In this document: piece after piece, positions 1 to 8,073 of the stretch
Numbering within the stretch: position 1 is the first letter of the stretch
How the letters are laid out: each line of letters starts with the position of its first letter
DNA from: Paenibacillus sp. FSL H8-0079
GTDB lineage: Bacteria; Bacillota; Bacilli; Paenibacillales; Paenibacillaceae
Direction: 5' to 3'
Assembly: GCF_037991315.1 (NCBI RefSeq)
Contig: NZ_CP150300.1
Span: 806,001-870,000 of the forward strand
Length of the DNA stretch: 64,000 nucleotides
Notes under the pieces: model-generated
Seen by the model: the letters and a program-made list of their open reading frames with translations, nothing else
Database searches by the model: none
What the model was told of the DNA's origin: nothing
Translations under genes and position numbers: made by a program

Positions 1-1
1 T

Positions 2-88
2 GAATGGTATGAACCACAGCGTGAGCAGATTGAACAATTGTTGCCACGAATTGAAGTACGTGAATGGAAAGGAGAGTCCAAATCATGA
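2..88 (+). CDS. C-terminal end of a probable ring-cleaving (VOC/glyoxalase-fold) dioxygenase, 5' truncated
   Basis: An open frame enters from the left edge and ends at TGA 86-88, giving a 28-residue tail that contains WYEPQREQIEQLLPRIEV. Tails of this kind (W-x-E-x-x-R-x-x-I-E-x-x-L-P) are typical of MhqO-type ring-cleaving dioxygenases. The stop overlaps the ATG of the next gene (ATGA at 85-88), so the two are translationally coupled. In Bacillus, mhqO and mhqD are adjacent and act in hydroquinone/quinone detoxification, which supports the assignment. Only the tail is visible, so the family call is an inference. Confidence 0.6.
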   Translation, partial: EWYEPQREQIEQLLPRIEVREWKGESKS

Positions 89-708
89 CCACAACCAATA
101 CAATGAAACATATCTATAAAGCAGGTGCTCAGCCGGATGCTCCAACGATTCTGTTGCTTCACGGCACAGGCGGAACCGAGAATGATCTGGTAGGTCTGGC
201 GGAGATGATCGCACCGGGAGCGGGCATACTTGGGGTGCGGGGTAACGTATCGGAGAACGGGATGCCCCGTTTCTTCCGCCGCCTGGCCGAAGGTATTTTT
301 GATGAAGAGGATCTGATTGCTCGTACGGCGGAGTTGGGATCTTTTGTAGATGCAGCTGCGGTGGAATATGGATTCGACCGTTCCAACGTGTATGCACTGG
401 GTTACTCGAATGGTGCCAACATTGCGGCGAGCCTGATCTTCCATCAAGCGGATGTATTCAAAGGTGCAATTCTGCATCATCCGATGGTACCGCTGCGCGG
501 ACTCGAACTGCCGGATCTGAAAGGTCTGCCTGTGTTCATTGGTGCGGGCGAGAACGATCCGATTGTACCAAGACGTGAAACCGAGGAACTTGCTTCGTTG
601 CTGAGCGGTGCAGGTGCCGATGTAAACACGCATTGGGAGCGTCAGGGTCATCAGTTGACTCGTACCGAGGCAGAAGCTGCGGCAGCTTGGTTTAAGACAC
701 AGGCGTAA
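85..708 (+). CDS. MhqD-like alpha/beta-hydrolase (carboxylesterase/phospholipase family)
   Basis: A 207-residue cytoplasmic serine hydrolase. The oxyanion-hole segment LLLHGTGGTENDL lies near residue 30, the nucleophile Ser108 sits in GYSNGA, the acid is in AGENDP and the catalytic His in GHQLT. This is the short single-domain carboxylesterase family that includes B. subtilis MhqD. The ATG at 85 is chosen over the in-frame ATG at 64 because AAAGGAGAG (69-76) is well spaced from it and because it overlaps the stop of the preceding dioxygenase gene. Likely role, by neighbourhood: hydrolysis of ring-cleavage or quinone-conjugate products. The true substrate is unknown. Confidence 0.85.
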   Translation: MTTTNTMKHIYKAGAQPDAPTILLLHGTGGTENDLVGLAEMIAPGAGILGVRGNVSENGMPRFFRRLAEGIFDEEDLIARTAELGSFVDAAAVEYGFDRSNVYALGYSNGANIAASLIFHQADVFKGAILHHPMVPLRGLELPDLKGLPVFIGAGENDPIVPRRETEELASLLSGAGADVNTHWERQGHQLTRTEAEAAAAWFKTQA

Positions 709-726
709 GATATGAAACGTATAGAG

Positions 727-760
727 ACAGCCTGATCGTGAAGATCGGGCTGTTTTTCCT
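727..760 (+). terminator. Rho-independent terminator after the MhqD-like gene
   Basis: An 11-bp stem, ACAGCCTGATC (727-737) with GATCGGGCTGT (743-753) and one G-U pair, has a 5-nt loop and is followed by TTTTCCTTTTT. Confidence 0.85.
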
Positions 761-805
761 TTTTATTTAGTCATCGTCAGGAAGAGGAAATGATTTACTG
801 GTGTT

Positions 806-821
806 ATGTAACCGTTACTAA
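806..821 (+). promoter_or_regulatory. cre-like operator upstream of the GH3 gene
   Basis: TGTAACCGTTACTA (807-820) matches the CcpA cre consensus TGNAANCGNWWNCA at all but one position and contains the perfect palindrome GTAAC-C-GTTAC. It lies about 90 bp before the glycosidase start, where carbon catabolite control or a dedicated LacI-family repressor would act. Which of the two cannot be told from sequence. Confidence 0.5.
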
Positions 822-908
822 CCGGGTAAACATTTGAATGTGTGGTAGATAACCTTGTATGCTTAGTGATATAGCTATGCATCAACATCATGAACTGGAG
901 GGGTTAAT

Positions 909-3200
909 GTGGAACGTAACATCAAGGAACTGGTACAGCGGATGACACTGGAAGAAAAAGCGGGTATGTGCTCGGGACTGGACTTTTGGCATTTGAAAGG
1001 GGTGGAGCGTCTTGGCATTCCATCCATCATGGTGACGGACGGACCTCATGGGTTGCGCAAGCAGGATGGGAGTGCAGATCATCTGGGTCTAACGTCGAGC
1101 GTGCCTGCAACCTGTTTCCCGTCTGCGGCAGGATTGGCTAGTTCATGGGACAAGGAACTGGCGCGTCAGGTCGGAGTGGCCTTGGGTGAGGAATGTCAGG
1201 CCGAGGATGTAGCGGTACTGCTTGGGCCGGGTGTGAATATTAAACGTTCCCCGCTGGGCGGGCGTAATTTTGAATACTTTTCCGAAGATCCGTTGTTATC
1301 CACGCAGATGGCTACCGGTCATATTCAGGGTGTGCAGAGTCAGGGTGTGGGTACATCTCTCAAACACTTTGCAGTCAATAATCAGGAAGAACGGCGCATG
1401 TCGATTGATGCGGTAGTAGATGAACGGACGCTGCGCGAGATTTATCTGGCGAGCTTCGAAGGTGCGGTGAAGGATGGACAGCCGTGGACGGTGATGTGTT
1501 CCTACAACAAGGTGAACGGTACGTATGCAGGTGAGAATGAATGGTTGCTTACGGATATCCTGAAAGACGAATGGGGTCACGAAGGTCTTGTGGTATCAGA
1601 CTGGGGTGCGGTCAATGAACGTGCAGACGCCCTTGCAGCAGGACTGGAACTGGAGATGCCAACAAGCGGTGGAATCGGTGAGCGTAAAGTGATCGATGCC
1701 GTAGAGAGCGGACAACTGCCGTTGGACAAGCTGGATCGGGCAGTGGAGCGTCTACTTAAGCTGATCTTCAATGCCGTTGATCAAAAGCAAGAAGGGGCTA
1801 CATATAACAAGGATGAGCATCACCAACTTGCGCGCAAGGTAGCAGCCGAGAGTATGGTTTTGTTGAAAAATGAAGAAGGTCTCCTGCCGCTGAGGCGTGA
1901 AGGCGAAGTGGCATTAATCGGGGCATTTGCGCGCAAACCTCGCTTCCAGGGCGGCGGCAGTTCCCACATTAATCCGACCAAAGTGGATGATATTGTGGAA
2001 GAGATGACGCAGGTAGCTGGAGAAGGTGTAACCTTCTCGTATGCCCCAGGTTATCGGATTGAAGCAGATGATGTGGATGAGACATTGATGCATGAGGCTG
2101 TACAGGCAGCACAGTCAGCGGATACCGCTGTGGTATTCGTCGGATTGCCCGATCGTTATGAATCGGAAGGATATGATCGTGCCCATCTGCGTCTGCCTGA
2201 CAATCATATTCGGTTGATCGAAGAGATTGCCAAGGTTCAATCACGTGTGGTCGTAGTTCTGAGCAACGGATCTCCAGTGGAGATGCCTTGGCTACCCCAG
2301 GTACAAGCGGTGCTTGAAGCTTATCTTGGTGGACAGGCCGTTGGTGGAGCGATAGCTGATCTGTTGTATGGAGAGGTGAATCCATCCGGTAAACTGGCAG
2401 AGACATTCCCTGCCAAGCTCAGCCATAATCCATCTTATTTGAATTTCCCTGGTGAAGGGGATCGTGTTGATTACCGTGAAGGCATCTTTGTTGGTTACCG
2501 CTATTATGACAAAAAAGAGCTGGAGCCACTGTTCCCGTTTGGCTATGGACTGAGTTATACGACATTTGAATATGCTGATCTGAAGGTAGATCGCACAGAA
2601 CTGACCGATCAGGATGAAGTGAATGTGCATGTTCGGGTTACCAATACCGGAGACATTGCTGGCAAGGAGATCGTACAGCTGTATGTCAGCGACGTAGAGA
2701 GCACAGTTATTCGTCCAGTCAAAGAACTGAAAGCTTTTGTCAAAGTAGCTCTGGAACCTGGCGAATCCGAAGTGGTGAGCTTTACACTAAACAAGCGTTC
2801 ATTCGCCTATTACAACGTGGATATGAAGGACTGGCATGTGGAGACCGGTGAGTTCGAGATTCAGGTCGGCAGTTCCTCACGGGACATTCATGTTCACACA
2901 CGTGTGAATGTAGAGTCTACAGCGACATTCCTTCCAACCTATACGCGTAATAGTACATTGGGTGATATCCAGCGTGATCCGGCCCATAAACAGCTGCTGG
3001 AACAGGCTTTGCAGCAATTCCAGGAGGCTAGTGGATTTGGCGGTGATGATGCTGGGGATCACGCGGATATGATGGATGCGATGATGAAATATATGCCGCT
3101 GCGTGCACTGGTTGCGTTTAGCGGTGGGGCCATGACGGAAGAAGCGATGAATGAGCTTCTGGGGCAGCTGAACAACAAGGATCATGGTATTCGGGAATAA
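909..3200 (+). CDS. Glycoside hydrolase family 3 beta-glucosidase-type enzyme
   Basis: A 763-residue GH3 enzyme without signal peptide, so probably cytoplasmic and acting on imported oligosaccharides or glucosides. The N-terminal barrel (about 1-300) has the conserved KHFAVNN segment and the nucleophile Asp231 in VVSDWGAV. The alpha/beta sandwich domain follows (about 310-560), then a fibronectin-III-like domain (about 580-680), the usual GH3 layout. An extra Met-rich C-terminal tail (about 690-763) is less common. The GTG start at 909 is preceded by GGAGGGG (897-903). The gene stands alone between two terminators with a cre-like site upstream. Beta-glucosidase is the most likely activity; beta-xylosidase or another GH3 specificity is possible. 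Confidence 0.9.
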   Translation: MERNIKELVQRMTLEEKAGMCSGLDFWHLKGVERLGIPSIMVTDGPHGLRKQDGSADHLGLTSSVPATCFPSAAGLASSWDKELARQVGVALGEECQAEDVAVLLGPGVNIKRSPLGGRNFEYFSEDPLLSTQMATGHIQGVQSQGVGTSLKHFAVNNQEERRMSIDAVVDERTLREIYLASFEGAVKDGQPWTVMCSYNKVNGTYAGENEWLLTDILKDEWGHEGLVVSDWGAVNERADALAAGLELEMPTSGGIGERKVIDAVESGQLPLDKLDRAVERLLKLIFNAVDQKQEGATYNKDEHHQLARKVAAESMVLLKNEEGLLPLRREGEVALIGAFARKPRFQGGGSSHINPTKVDDIVEEMTQVAGEGVTFSYAPGYRIEADDVDETLMHEAVQAAQSADTAVVFVGLPDRYESEGYDRAHLRLPDNHIRLIEEIAKVQSRVVVVLSNGSPVEMPWLPQVQAVLEAYLGGQAVGGAIADLLYGEVNPSGKLAETFPAKLSHNPSYLNFPGEGDRVDYREGIFVGYRYYDKKELEPLFPFGYGLSYTTFEYADLKVDRTELTDQDEVNVHVRVTNTGDIAGKEIVQLYVSDVESTVIRPVKELKAFVKVALEPGESEVVSFTLNKRSFAYYNVDMKDWHVETGEFEIQVGSSSRDIHVHTRVNVESTATFLPTYTRNSTLGDIQRDPAHKQLLEQALQQFQEASGFGGDDAGDHADMMDAMMKYMPLRALVAFSGGAMTEEAMNELLGQLNNKDHGIRE

Positions 3201-3302
3201 GGGGCAGCGGCCTTAAACCGAGATTTGTCCTTCCTTGGATTAAACGAATGTGCAATCCGTGCAGGCACTGCGCACGAAGCAACAAGAAGGTGTATATGAG
3301 GG

Positions 3303-3361
3303 CCAGCCGTTTAGTGGCTGGTACAGTTACCCGATCCGATCATGGATCGGGTTTTCTTTTT
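3303..3361 (+). terminator. Double hairpin terminator after the GH3 gene
   Basis: Two consecutive hairpins: CCAGCC/GGCTGG (3303-3320) and then CCCGATCC (3330-3337) with GGATCGGG (3344-3351) followed by TTTTCTTTTT. The second is a typical intrinsic terminator. Confidence 0.85.
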
Positions 3362-3498
3362 GTATAAGGAAAAAAGAGGGTTACCGAAACTGTGGGATAG
3401 GGATGATCCTTGCAACGTGACAGAGGAGACAGGACTGCTGTAACTAGATGAAGCAATATGGTTGTCGTATAGCATGGATTATTCTATAATGAAGTAAT

Positions 3499-3513
3499 TG
3501 ATAATCATTTTCA
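3499..3513 (+). promoter_or_regulatory. Fur box-like operator
   Basis: TGATAATCATTTTCA differs from the Bacillus 7-1-7 Fur consensus TGATAATNATTATCA at one position. It lies about 47 bp upstream of the hydrolase start at 3560, a position suitable for repression by iron-loaded Fur. The rest of the 359-bp spacer (3201-3559) holds only the terminator hairpins. Confidence 0.6.
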
Positions 3514-3559
3514 ATTAGATTCGGTGAAAGATGACTATGCTTGTAATCAGGAGGGGAAC

Positions 3560-4450
3560 ATGGATCCTAATCCTAGCTCACATACGTTTGGTTCAAGTGC
3601 GTTTGTTCAGACCCGCGATGGTCGCAAACTACATTATATGTCTAGGGGAACAGGGGAACTGACGGTTGTATTTGAATCCGGTATGGGCGCCTCCAGATCC
3701 AACTGGGGACTGGTAGCACCAGCCATTGCTGAGCATGCACGTGCTGTCGTGTATGACAGGGCAGGGGCGGGGCGAAGTGATATCGACTCGTCTCCCCGCA
3801 GCCTTCAACGCATTGCAGGGGATCTTGGGGAACTGCTGACAGCGCTGGGCTCGGGCCCATTCATTCTGGTTGGACATAGCTGGGGAGGTCCGATTGTACG
3901 GGCTGCGGCGGCTGCACATCTATCTCGATTACGTGGCATTATCCTGGTAGATCCATCAGACGAGCATTGCGAAATGTATTTCTCCAAGCTTACTAAAAAG
4001 AGTTTTGCCATTAACGGTTTCATTATTCCAATCATGGCGCGTACGGGCTTATATAAGTTGCTCGGCAGCAAAGCGGGAAGCATTCAGCCTGACGATGTGG
4101 CAGCGGATCACCTCAAGGAGGATTTCACTGTACGAGCTGCCAGCACAATGCTTGCAGAAGGCAAAACATTTCTGGATGACATGGCAGGGCTGCTGGAACA
4201 TCCCCCAGCTCTGGGGGATCTGGAAGTCAGCGTGATCTCGGGTACGAAACCGGGCAAGGGAGAGGGGAAAATCAGGCCGGCCCTCATCACGGCGCATCGC
4301 CAGACGGTGAGCCTGCTGTCCAATGCGAGATGGATTGGGGCGGATCAATCGGGACATATGGTTATGTTTACAGACCCACAGGTTATTATTGATGAAATTG
4401 TACGAATGATAAATGATGTGAGCTCAGGCGCAAGAACAGAACAAAAGTGA
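3560..4450 (+). CDS. Alpha/beta-fold hydrolase, possibly iron regulated
   Basis: A 296-residue hydrolase with the HG-type oxyanion region replaced by FESGMGASRSNW, the nucleophile Ser107 in VGHSWGG and the terminal His in DQSGHMV. No signal peptide. The ATG at 3560 is preferred over the longer frame from 3524 because AGGAGGGG (3549-3556) lies just before it. The Fur-box-like site just upstream suggests expression under iron limitation, which makes hydrolysis of an imported siderophore or related ester a reasonable guess. Nothing in the protein itself proves that; general esterase or lipase-like activity is the alternative. Confidence 0.8.
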   Translation: MDPNPSSHTFGSSAFVQTRDGRKLHYMSRGTGELTVVFESGMGASRSNWGLVAPAIAEHARAVVYDRAGAGRSDIDSSPRSLQRIAGDLGELLTALGSGPFILVGHSWGGPIVRAAAAAHLSRLRGIILVDPSDEHCEMYFSKLTKKSFAINGFIIPIMARTGLYKLLGSKAGSIQPDDVAADHLKEDFTVRAASTMLAEGKTFLDDMAGLLEHPPALGDLEVSVISGTKPGKGEGKIRPALITAHRQTVSLLSNARWIGADQSGHMVMFTDPQVIIDEIVRMINDVSSGARTEQK

Positions 4451-4482
4451 TACAATACAAAGAAAAGCAGTGCGCGACATTG

Positions 4483-4715
4483 CTAGATAAGTTGAATTAA
4501 TGATTTACACGATAACGGAGAGGACAGAAAGAACCTGAAAAAGCGAAGCGTTCGTCTAAAAGCTTTCTGAAAGAAAGCTGCATCGGAAGCATACGCTATC
4601 ACCGGATTTTTCCCTTGAGAAAAGGGAATCGAAAAAATCTGGGGATAACAGCGATTGGAGGGTTATTCTGTCATCGTAGTGTCAGTGTAAATAAAATTTA
4701 GTTCAACTTATATAG
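4483..4715. repeat. MITE-like intergenic element with long terminal inverted repeats
   Basis: The 233-bp block between the hydrolase and ilvA begins with about 28 bases (4483-4510, starting CTAGATAAGTTGAA) whose reverse complement returns at 4685-4715. The two ends agree except for a few substitutions and three inserted bases. The interior has no ORF but has hairpins such as AGCTTTCT/AGAAAGCT. A shortened relative lies at 11454-11524. No transposase is encoded. The ilvA promoter must lie within or beyond it, so the element may supply regulatory sequence. No T-box (AGGGTGG) motif was found here. Confidence 0.65.
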
Positions 4716-4742
4716 ACCATAAAAGCGGAGTGTGGAGACAAC

Positions 4743-6035
4743 ATGAAACCAGTTGAACAAGAACCAACGGGAACCACAAGTCCCGGTCGTGCCAGTGTTG
4801 GCATGGAAGATATCGTGCGCGCACATCATGTGCTGCGTGAGGTCATTGTAAGAACGCCGTTACAGCGGGATGCTGTACTGTCGGCCAAATATAACTGTAA
4901 TGTGTATCTGAAAAGGGAAGACCTTCAAGTGGTGCGCTCGTTCAAAATTCGGGGCGCCTATAATATGATTCGCAGTCTGACACCAGCCGAGATGGAGAAG
5001 GGTATTGTCTGTGCAAGTGCGGGCAACCATGCTCAGGGTGTCGCTTTTAGCTGTAATGCGCTCGGAATTAACGGCAAAATCTTCATGCCGAGTACAACGC
5101 CAAATCAGAAGGTGAAGCAGGTGCGACGCTTTGGCGGCAGCAACGTTGAAGTAGTGCTGATCGGGGATACGTATGACGATGCATACGCAGAAGCAATGCG
5201 TGCATGTGACGAACAGGGTATGACGTTCATCCATCCTTTTGATCAACCGAAGATTATTGCAGGTAATGGTACGGTAGCGATGGAAATCATGGAAAGTCTC
5301 GATGAGAATGCCGACTATGTGTTCGTTACGATTGGTGGCGGTGGGTTGGCAGCCGGCGTGGGAACCTATATGAAGACCGTGAGTCCGGAGACACGCATCA
5401 TCGGTGTTGAGCCACTTGGGGCAGCTTCCATGAGTGAGGCGATGTTCCGTAAACAGGTTGTTACGCTGGATGATATTGATAAATTCGTGGATGGCGCAGC
5501 GGTGAAACGGGTTGGTGATCTGACCTTTGAGATCTGCAGCAGCGCACTGGATGACATTGTGAAAGTGCCAGAAGGCAAAGCCTGCACAACCATTCTGGAG
5601 CTATATAATGAAAATGCGATCGTTGTCGAGCCTGCCGGTTCCTTGGCTGTTGCGGCGCTTGAGCAGTATCGTGACCAAATTGTGGGCAAGACGGTGGTCT
5701 GCGTAATTAGCGGCGGGAACAACGATATTGACCGGATGCAAGAGATCAAGGAACGTTCCCTGATCTATGAAGGTCTGAAATATTATTTCATGGTTAATTT
5801 CCCGCAGCGTGCAGGAGCTTTACGTGAATTCTTGGAGGAAGTTCTAGGGAAGAACGATGATATCACGCGATTTGAATATACGAAAAAGCATGATAAGGAA
5901 AATGGCCCTGCATTGGTGGGCATCGAGCTGATGTACAAGGAAGATTACCAACCGCTCATTGAACGTATGAACCGCAAAGGTATCGCCTATACCGAGCTGA
6001 ACAAAAATCTCAATCTGTTCAACATGTTAATCTGA
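4743..6035 (+). CDS. ilvA: Threonine ammonia-lyase (threonine deaminase), biosynthetic
   Basis: A PLP enzyme converting L-threonine to 2-oxobutanoate and ammonia, the first step of isoleucine synthesis. It is 430 residues, the short Bacillus-type form. The PLP lysine is Lys68 in VRSFKIRGAYN, SAGNHAQG follows near residue 96, and the glycine-rich phosphate loop is TIGGGGLAAG. A single ACT-like regulatory domain occupies about 335-430 with F-MVNFPQRAGALREF, so allosteric control by isoleucine is expected. The start ATG 4743 follows GCGGAGTGTGGAG. The stop overlaps the next start by one base. It is not next to other ilv/leu genes. Confidence 0.93.
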   Translation: MKPVEQEPTGTTSPGRASVGMEDIVRAHHVLREVIVRTPLQRDAVLSAKYNCNVYLKREDLQVVRSFKIRGAYNMIRSLTPAEMEKGIVCASAGNHAQGVAFSCNALGINGKIFMPSTTPNQKVKQVRRFGGSNVEVVLIGDTYDDAYAEAMRACDEQGMTFIHPFDQPKIIAGNGTVAMEIMESLDENADYVFVTIGGGGLAAGVGTYMKTVSPETRIIGVEPLGAASMSEAMFRKQVVTLDDIDKFVDGAAVKRVGDLTFEICSSALDDIVKVPEGKACTTILELYNENAIVVEPAGSLAVAALEQYRDQIVGKTVVCVISGGNNDIDRMQEIKERSLIYEGLKYYFMVNFPQRAGALREFLEEVLGKNDDITRFEYTKKHDKENGPALVGIELMYKEDYQPLIERMNRKGIAYTELNKNLNLFNMLI

Positions 6036-6637
6036 TGAATCATTCCAGTATGCAATCAGATCACCAAGAAACATCTCCTCTGATCAGACCTGCGCGCATA
6101 GAAGATGCAGATCAGGTCATTCCGTTACTGTATCAGGCGATAGGGGATATTGCATATGCGCTTGCGGGTGAGGCGGATCATGAGAAGGCGATGCAGATTT
6201 TGCAGGAGCTATATGTGCAGGAAGACAACCGGATTAGCTATCGTCATGTGACAGTGATGGAGCAGGCTGGGCTAATCGCAGGGATTCTAGTAGCCTATGA
6301 TGGCGGTGAAGCAGATCTTCTGGATCAGCCGATTCTGAATCGTCCTGGACGAAATCAGGATGAGAAGTATACTTTGGTCAAAGAAACCCGTCCTGGTGAG
6401 TATTATCTGGATACTCTCTCGGTAAGTGAAGCTTATCAGGGGCAGGGCATCGGCCGGGCACTGATGGCTGCTTTTGAGGAGCAGGGCAGAGATCTGGGTC
6501 ACTCACAGGTATCCCTGATTGTAGAACGGGACAACGGCCGTGCGCTAATGCTGTACGAACGGCAGGGATATGTCAAAGACGATGTGATTGTCATCGCAGG
6601 ACATGAGTATAATCATATGGTCAAACCGATTCAATAG
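6035..6637 (+). CDS. GNAT-family N-acetyltransferase
   Basis: A 200-residue acetyltransferase. The acetyl-CoA pyrophosphate-binding motif is YQGQGIGRALM (about residues 131-141), preceded by YYLDTLSVSEAY, a GNAT beta4 strand, and followed by VERDNGRALMLYERQGY, the family's C-terminal signature. The start codon shares its A with the ilvA stop (TGATG), so it is translationally coupled to threonine deaminase. The substrate is unknown; the pairing with ilvA might be only an operon of convenience. Confidence 0.85.
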   Translation: MNHSSMQSDHQETSPLIRPARIEDADQVIPLLYQAIGDIAYALAGEADHEKAMQILQELYVQEDNRISYRHVTVMEQAGLIAGILVAYDGGEADLLDQPILNRPGRNQDEKYTLVKETRPGEYYLDTLSVSEAYQGQGIGRALMAAFEEQGRDLGHSQVSLIVERDNGRALMLYERQGYVKDDVIVIAGHEYNHMVKPIQ

Positions 6638-6687
6638 GTAGGGAGCTGACGGGTTAAGACAGTTTTTCTGACTATAGAAACAAGAAT

Positions 6688-6724
6688 AAACCGTCACAGG
6701 GTGAATCCTGTGGCGGTTTTTGTT
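6688..6724. terminator. Terminator between convergent genes
   Basis: A 13-bp stem AAACCGTCACAGG (6688-6700) / CCTGTGGCGGTTT (6707-6719) with one G-U pair, followed by T-rich sequence. It closes the ilvA operon; the A-rich left flank allows function on the minus strand also. Confidence 0.8.
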
Positions 6725-6788
6725 GTGGTTTTCTGTTGGAATTGAGCCAGAGTCTTGGCCCGGATAGTAACCCTGCGAACGGACTAAC

Positions 6789-7757
6789 TCAATAATTCGC
6801 ATAATCGATGGCCGGCACATTCTGCTCCAGCCATTTCTCCACAGCAGCTGTTTTCTCGAATTTGGCTTCGGTGACGATATCCATGAACTTTTCGAGTTTG
6901 GTCAGGAAAGCACTATCTTCGGATGCGTTACGTTGTAAGACAGCTTTGTAACCTTTCTGGGCATTGGCAGTCATTTTATTCGTTTCATAGTCAAATAGAG
7001 GCGTATTATTCAGGCCATAAAACGTATACAAGGTATAGTTATTCATCAGGTTGTTCACTTGTTTTACCCGATTGGACTTCGGATATTCGTTCAGGAATCG
7101 TTCCTGATTCATAGCGCGATTGAGTATTTCCTGATAGCCAACGACCAGTGCACCATCATCTGCGGCAAGGTTACTGGTTTCGACTGCCATAATATTGATG
7201 TATTGTTTGATGTCCGGTTTCACGTACGAGATATATTTCTGAAAAGCCATATAATTCATGATCGGATAGAGGGAGCCTTCCAGCATGACCAGGCGATAAC
7301 CGCTATCCCTTGCTTGCTGGAGCAGTGCACGCAGACTGGTGTCATTGGTGCGGCTCATCAGTTGGGTGAAGCTGTCATTCCACTTGTAGGCCTTGATCAT
7401 CTTGTCTTGAACATTAGGCACCAGTAGACGGTCCGTCATGGCTGTTAACGCCTTATTGCGTGCATTCTCCAGTTGTAAGACCATCAGAGTTGCATGATGA
7501 GTGGTGACTTGATTGATATGAGATTCGAGATAAGCATCCGCGGCAGGCAAGCCGTTCTTTTTGTAGAGCATGGACTGAAATGTTTTATATATCGTTGTTG
7601 AACTGGCAGTTGTGACTTTGGTATCTGTACTGGAAGAAGCGGCAACAGCGACTCCGGATAATGGAGTGACAGCCGTTTGGAGCAGCATGAGGATGGCGGT
7701 GGCTGTAATGAAGGTGCGTATGCCTTTACGTTTGGCAGATTGGAACGATGATGTCAT
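6789..7757 (-). CDS. Predicted secreted protein of unknown function
   Basis: A 322-residue protein with an N-terminal signal peptide: basic SAKRKG, then a hydrophobic core AILMLLQTAVTPLSG, then an Ala-rich cleavage region (AVAA). The mature part is helical-looking and rich in Asn, Tyr and Met, with no motif I recognise and no repeats. The ATG at 7757 is chosen because GGGAGG (7772-7767) is correctly spaced; a longer frame to 7802 has no such site. Monocistronic and convergent with the ilvA operon. Not assigned to a family. Confidence 0.7.
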   Translation of the reverse strand: MTSSFQSAKRKGIRTFITATAILMLLQTAVTPLSGVAVAASSSTDTKVTTASSTTIYKTFQSMLYKKNGLPAADAYLESHINQVTTHHATLMVLQLENARNKALTAMTDRLLVPNVQDKMIKAYKWNDSFTQLMSRTNDTSLRALLQQARDSGYRLVMLEGSLYPIMNYMAFQKYISYVKPDIKQYINIMAVETSNLAADDGALVVGYQEILNRAMNQERFLNEYPKSNRVKQVNNLMNNYTLYTFYGLNNTPLFDYETNKMTANAQKGYKAVLQRNASEDSAFLTKLEKFMDIVTEAKFEKTAAVEKWLEQNVPAIDYANY

Positions 7758-8073
7758 AGATATGAACCTCCCGTAGTTAAGAAAATGATAGGCGTTATTC
7801 ACTAGTCACTATACATTAACCCATGTAGTGCAGGATGTGGTTGCGGAATGGTGACAAATTCTTCTGTTATTTTTAACTTTTGGAGGGTGGAAGATAGAGG
7901 GATATTTCTGCGAAAATATTTTTTGTACAACTGGAAACTTTTGAGGTGATCGGAACGTCTTAGATGTGCACAGGTAAATACAGGAATTAATGAAAAGAAC
8001 AGCGAATCTATTTCGATGTTAACTAATTGCGAGAATGGGGATATGAGATATGAGGAAAGCGGGAGGAAAACAA
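7758..8073. other. Divergent spacer between two secreted-protein genes
   Basis: A 316-bp AT-rich spacer with promoters for both flanking genes. The one element that can be named is the ECF-type promoter at 7932-7959. No ORF or strong hairpin. Confidence 0.5.
7932..7959 (+). promoter_or_regulatory. Candidate ECF sigma-factor promoter
   Basis: TGGAAAC (7932-7938), a 17-bp spacer and CGTC (7956-7959) resemble the GAAAC / CGTC promoters used by Bacillus SigW/SigX/SigM-type factors. It points to the large surface protein gene. Inferred from pattern alone. Confidence 0.35.

Noticed and set aside
4451..4742. T-box or other riboswitch upstream of ilvA
   Set aside because: No AGGGTGG/T-box core or specifier arrangement; the block is explained by the inverted-end repeat element.
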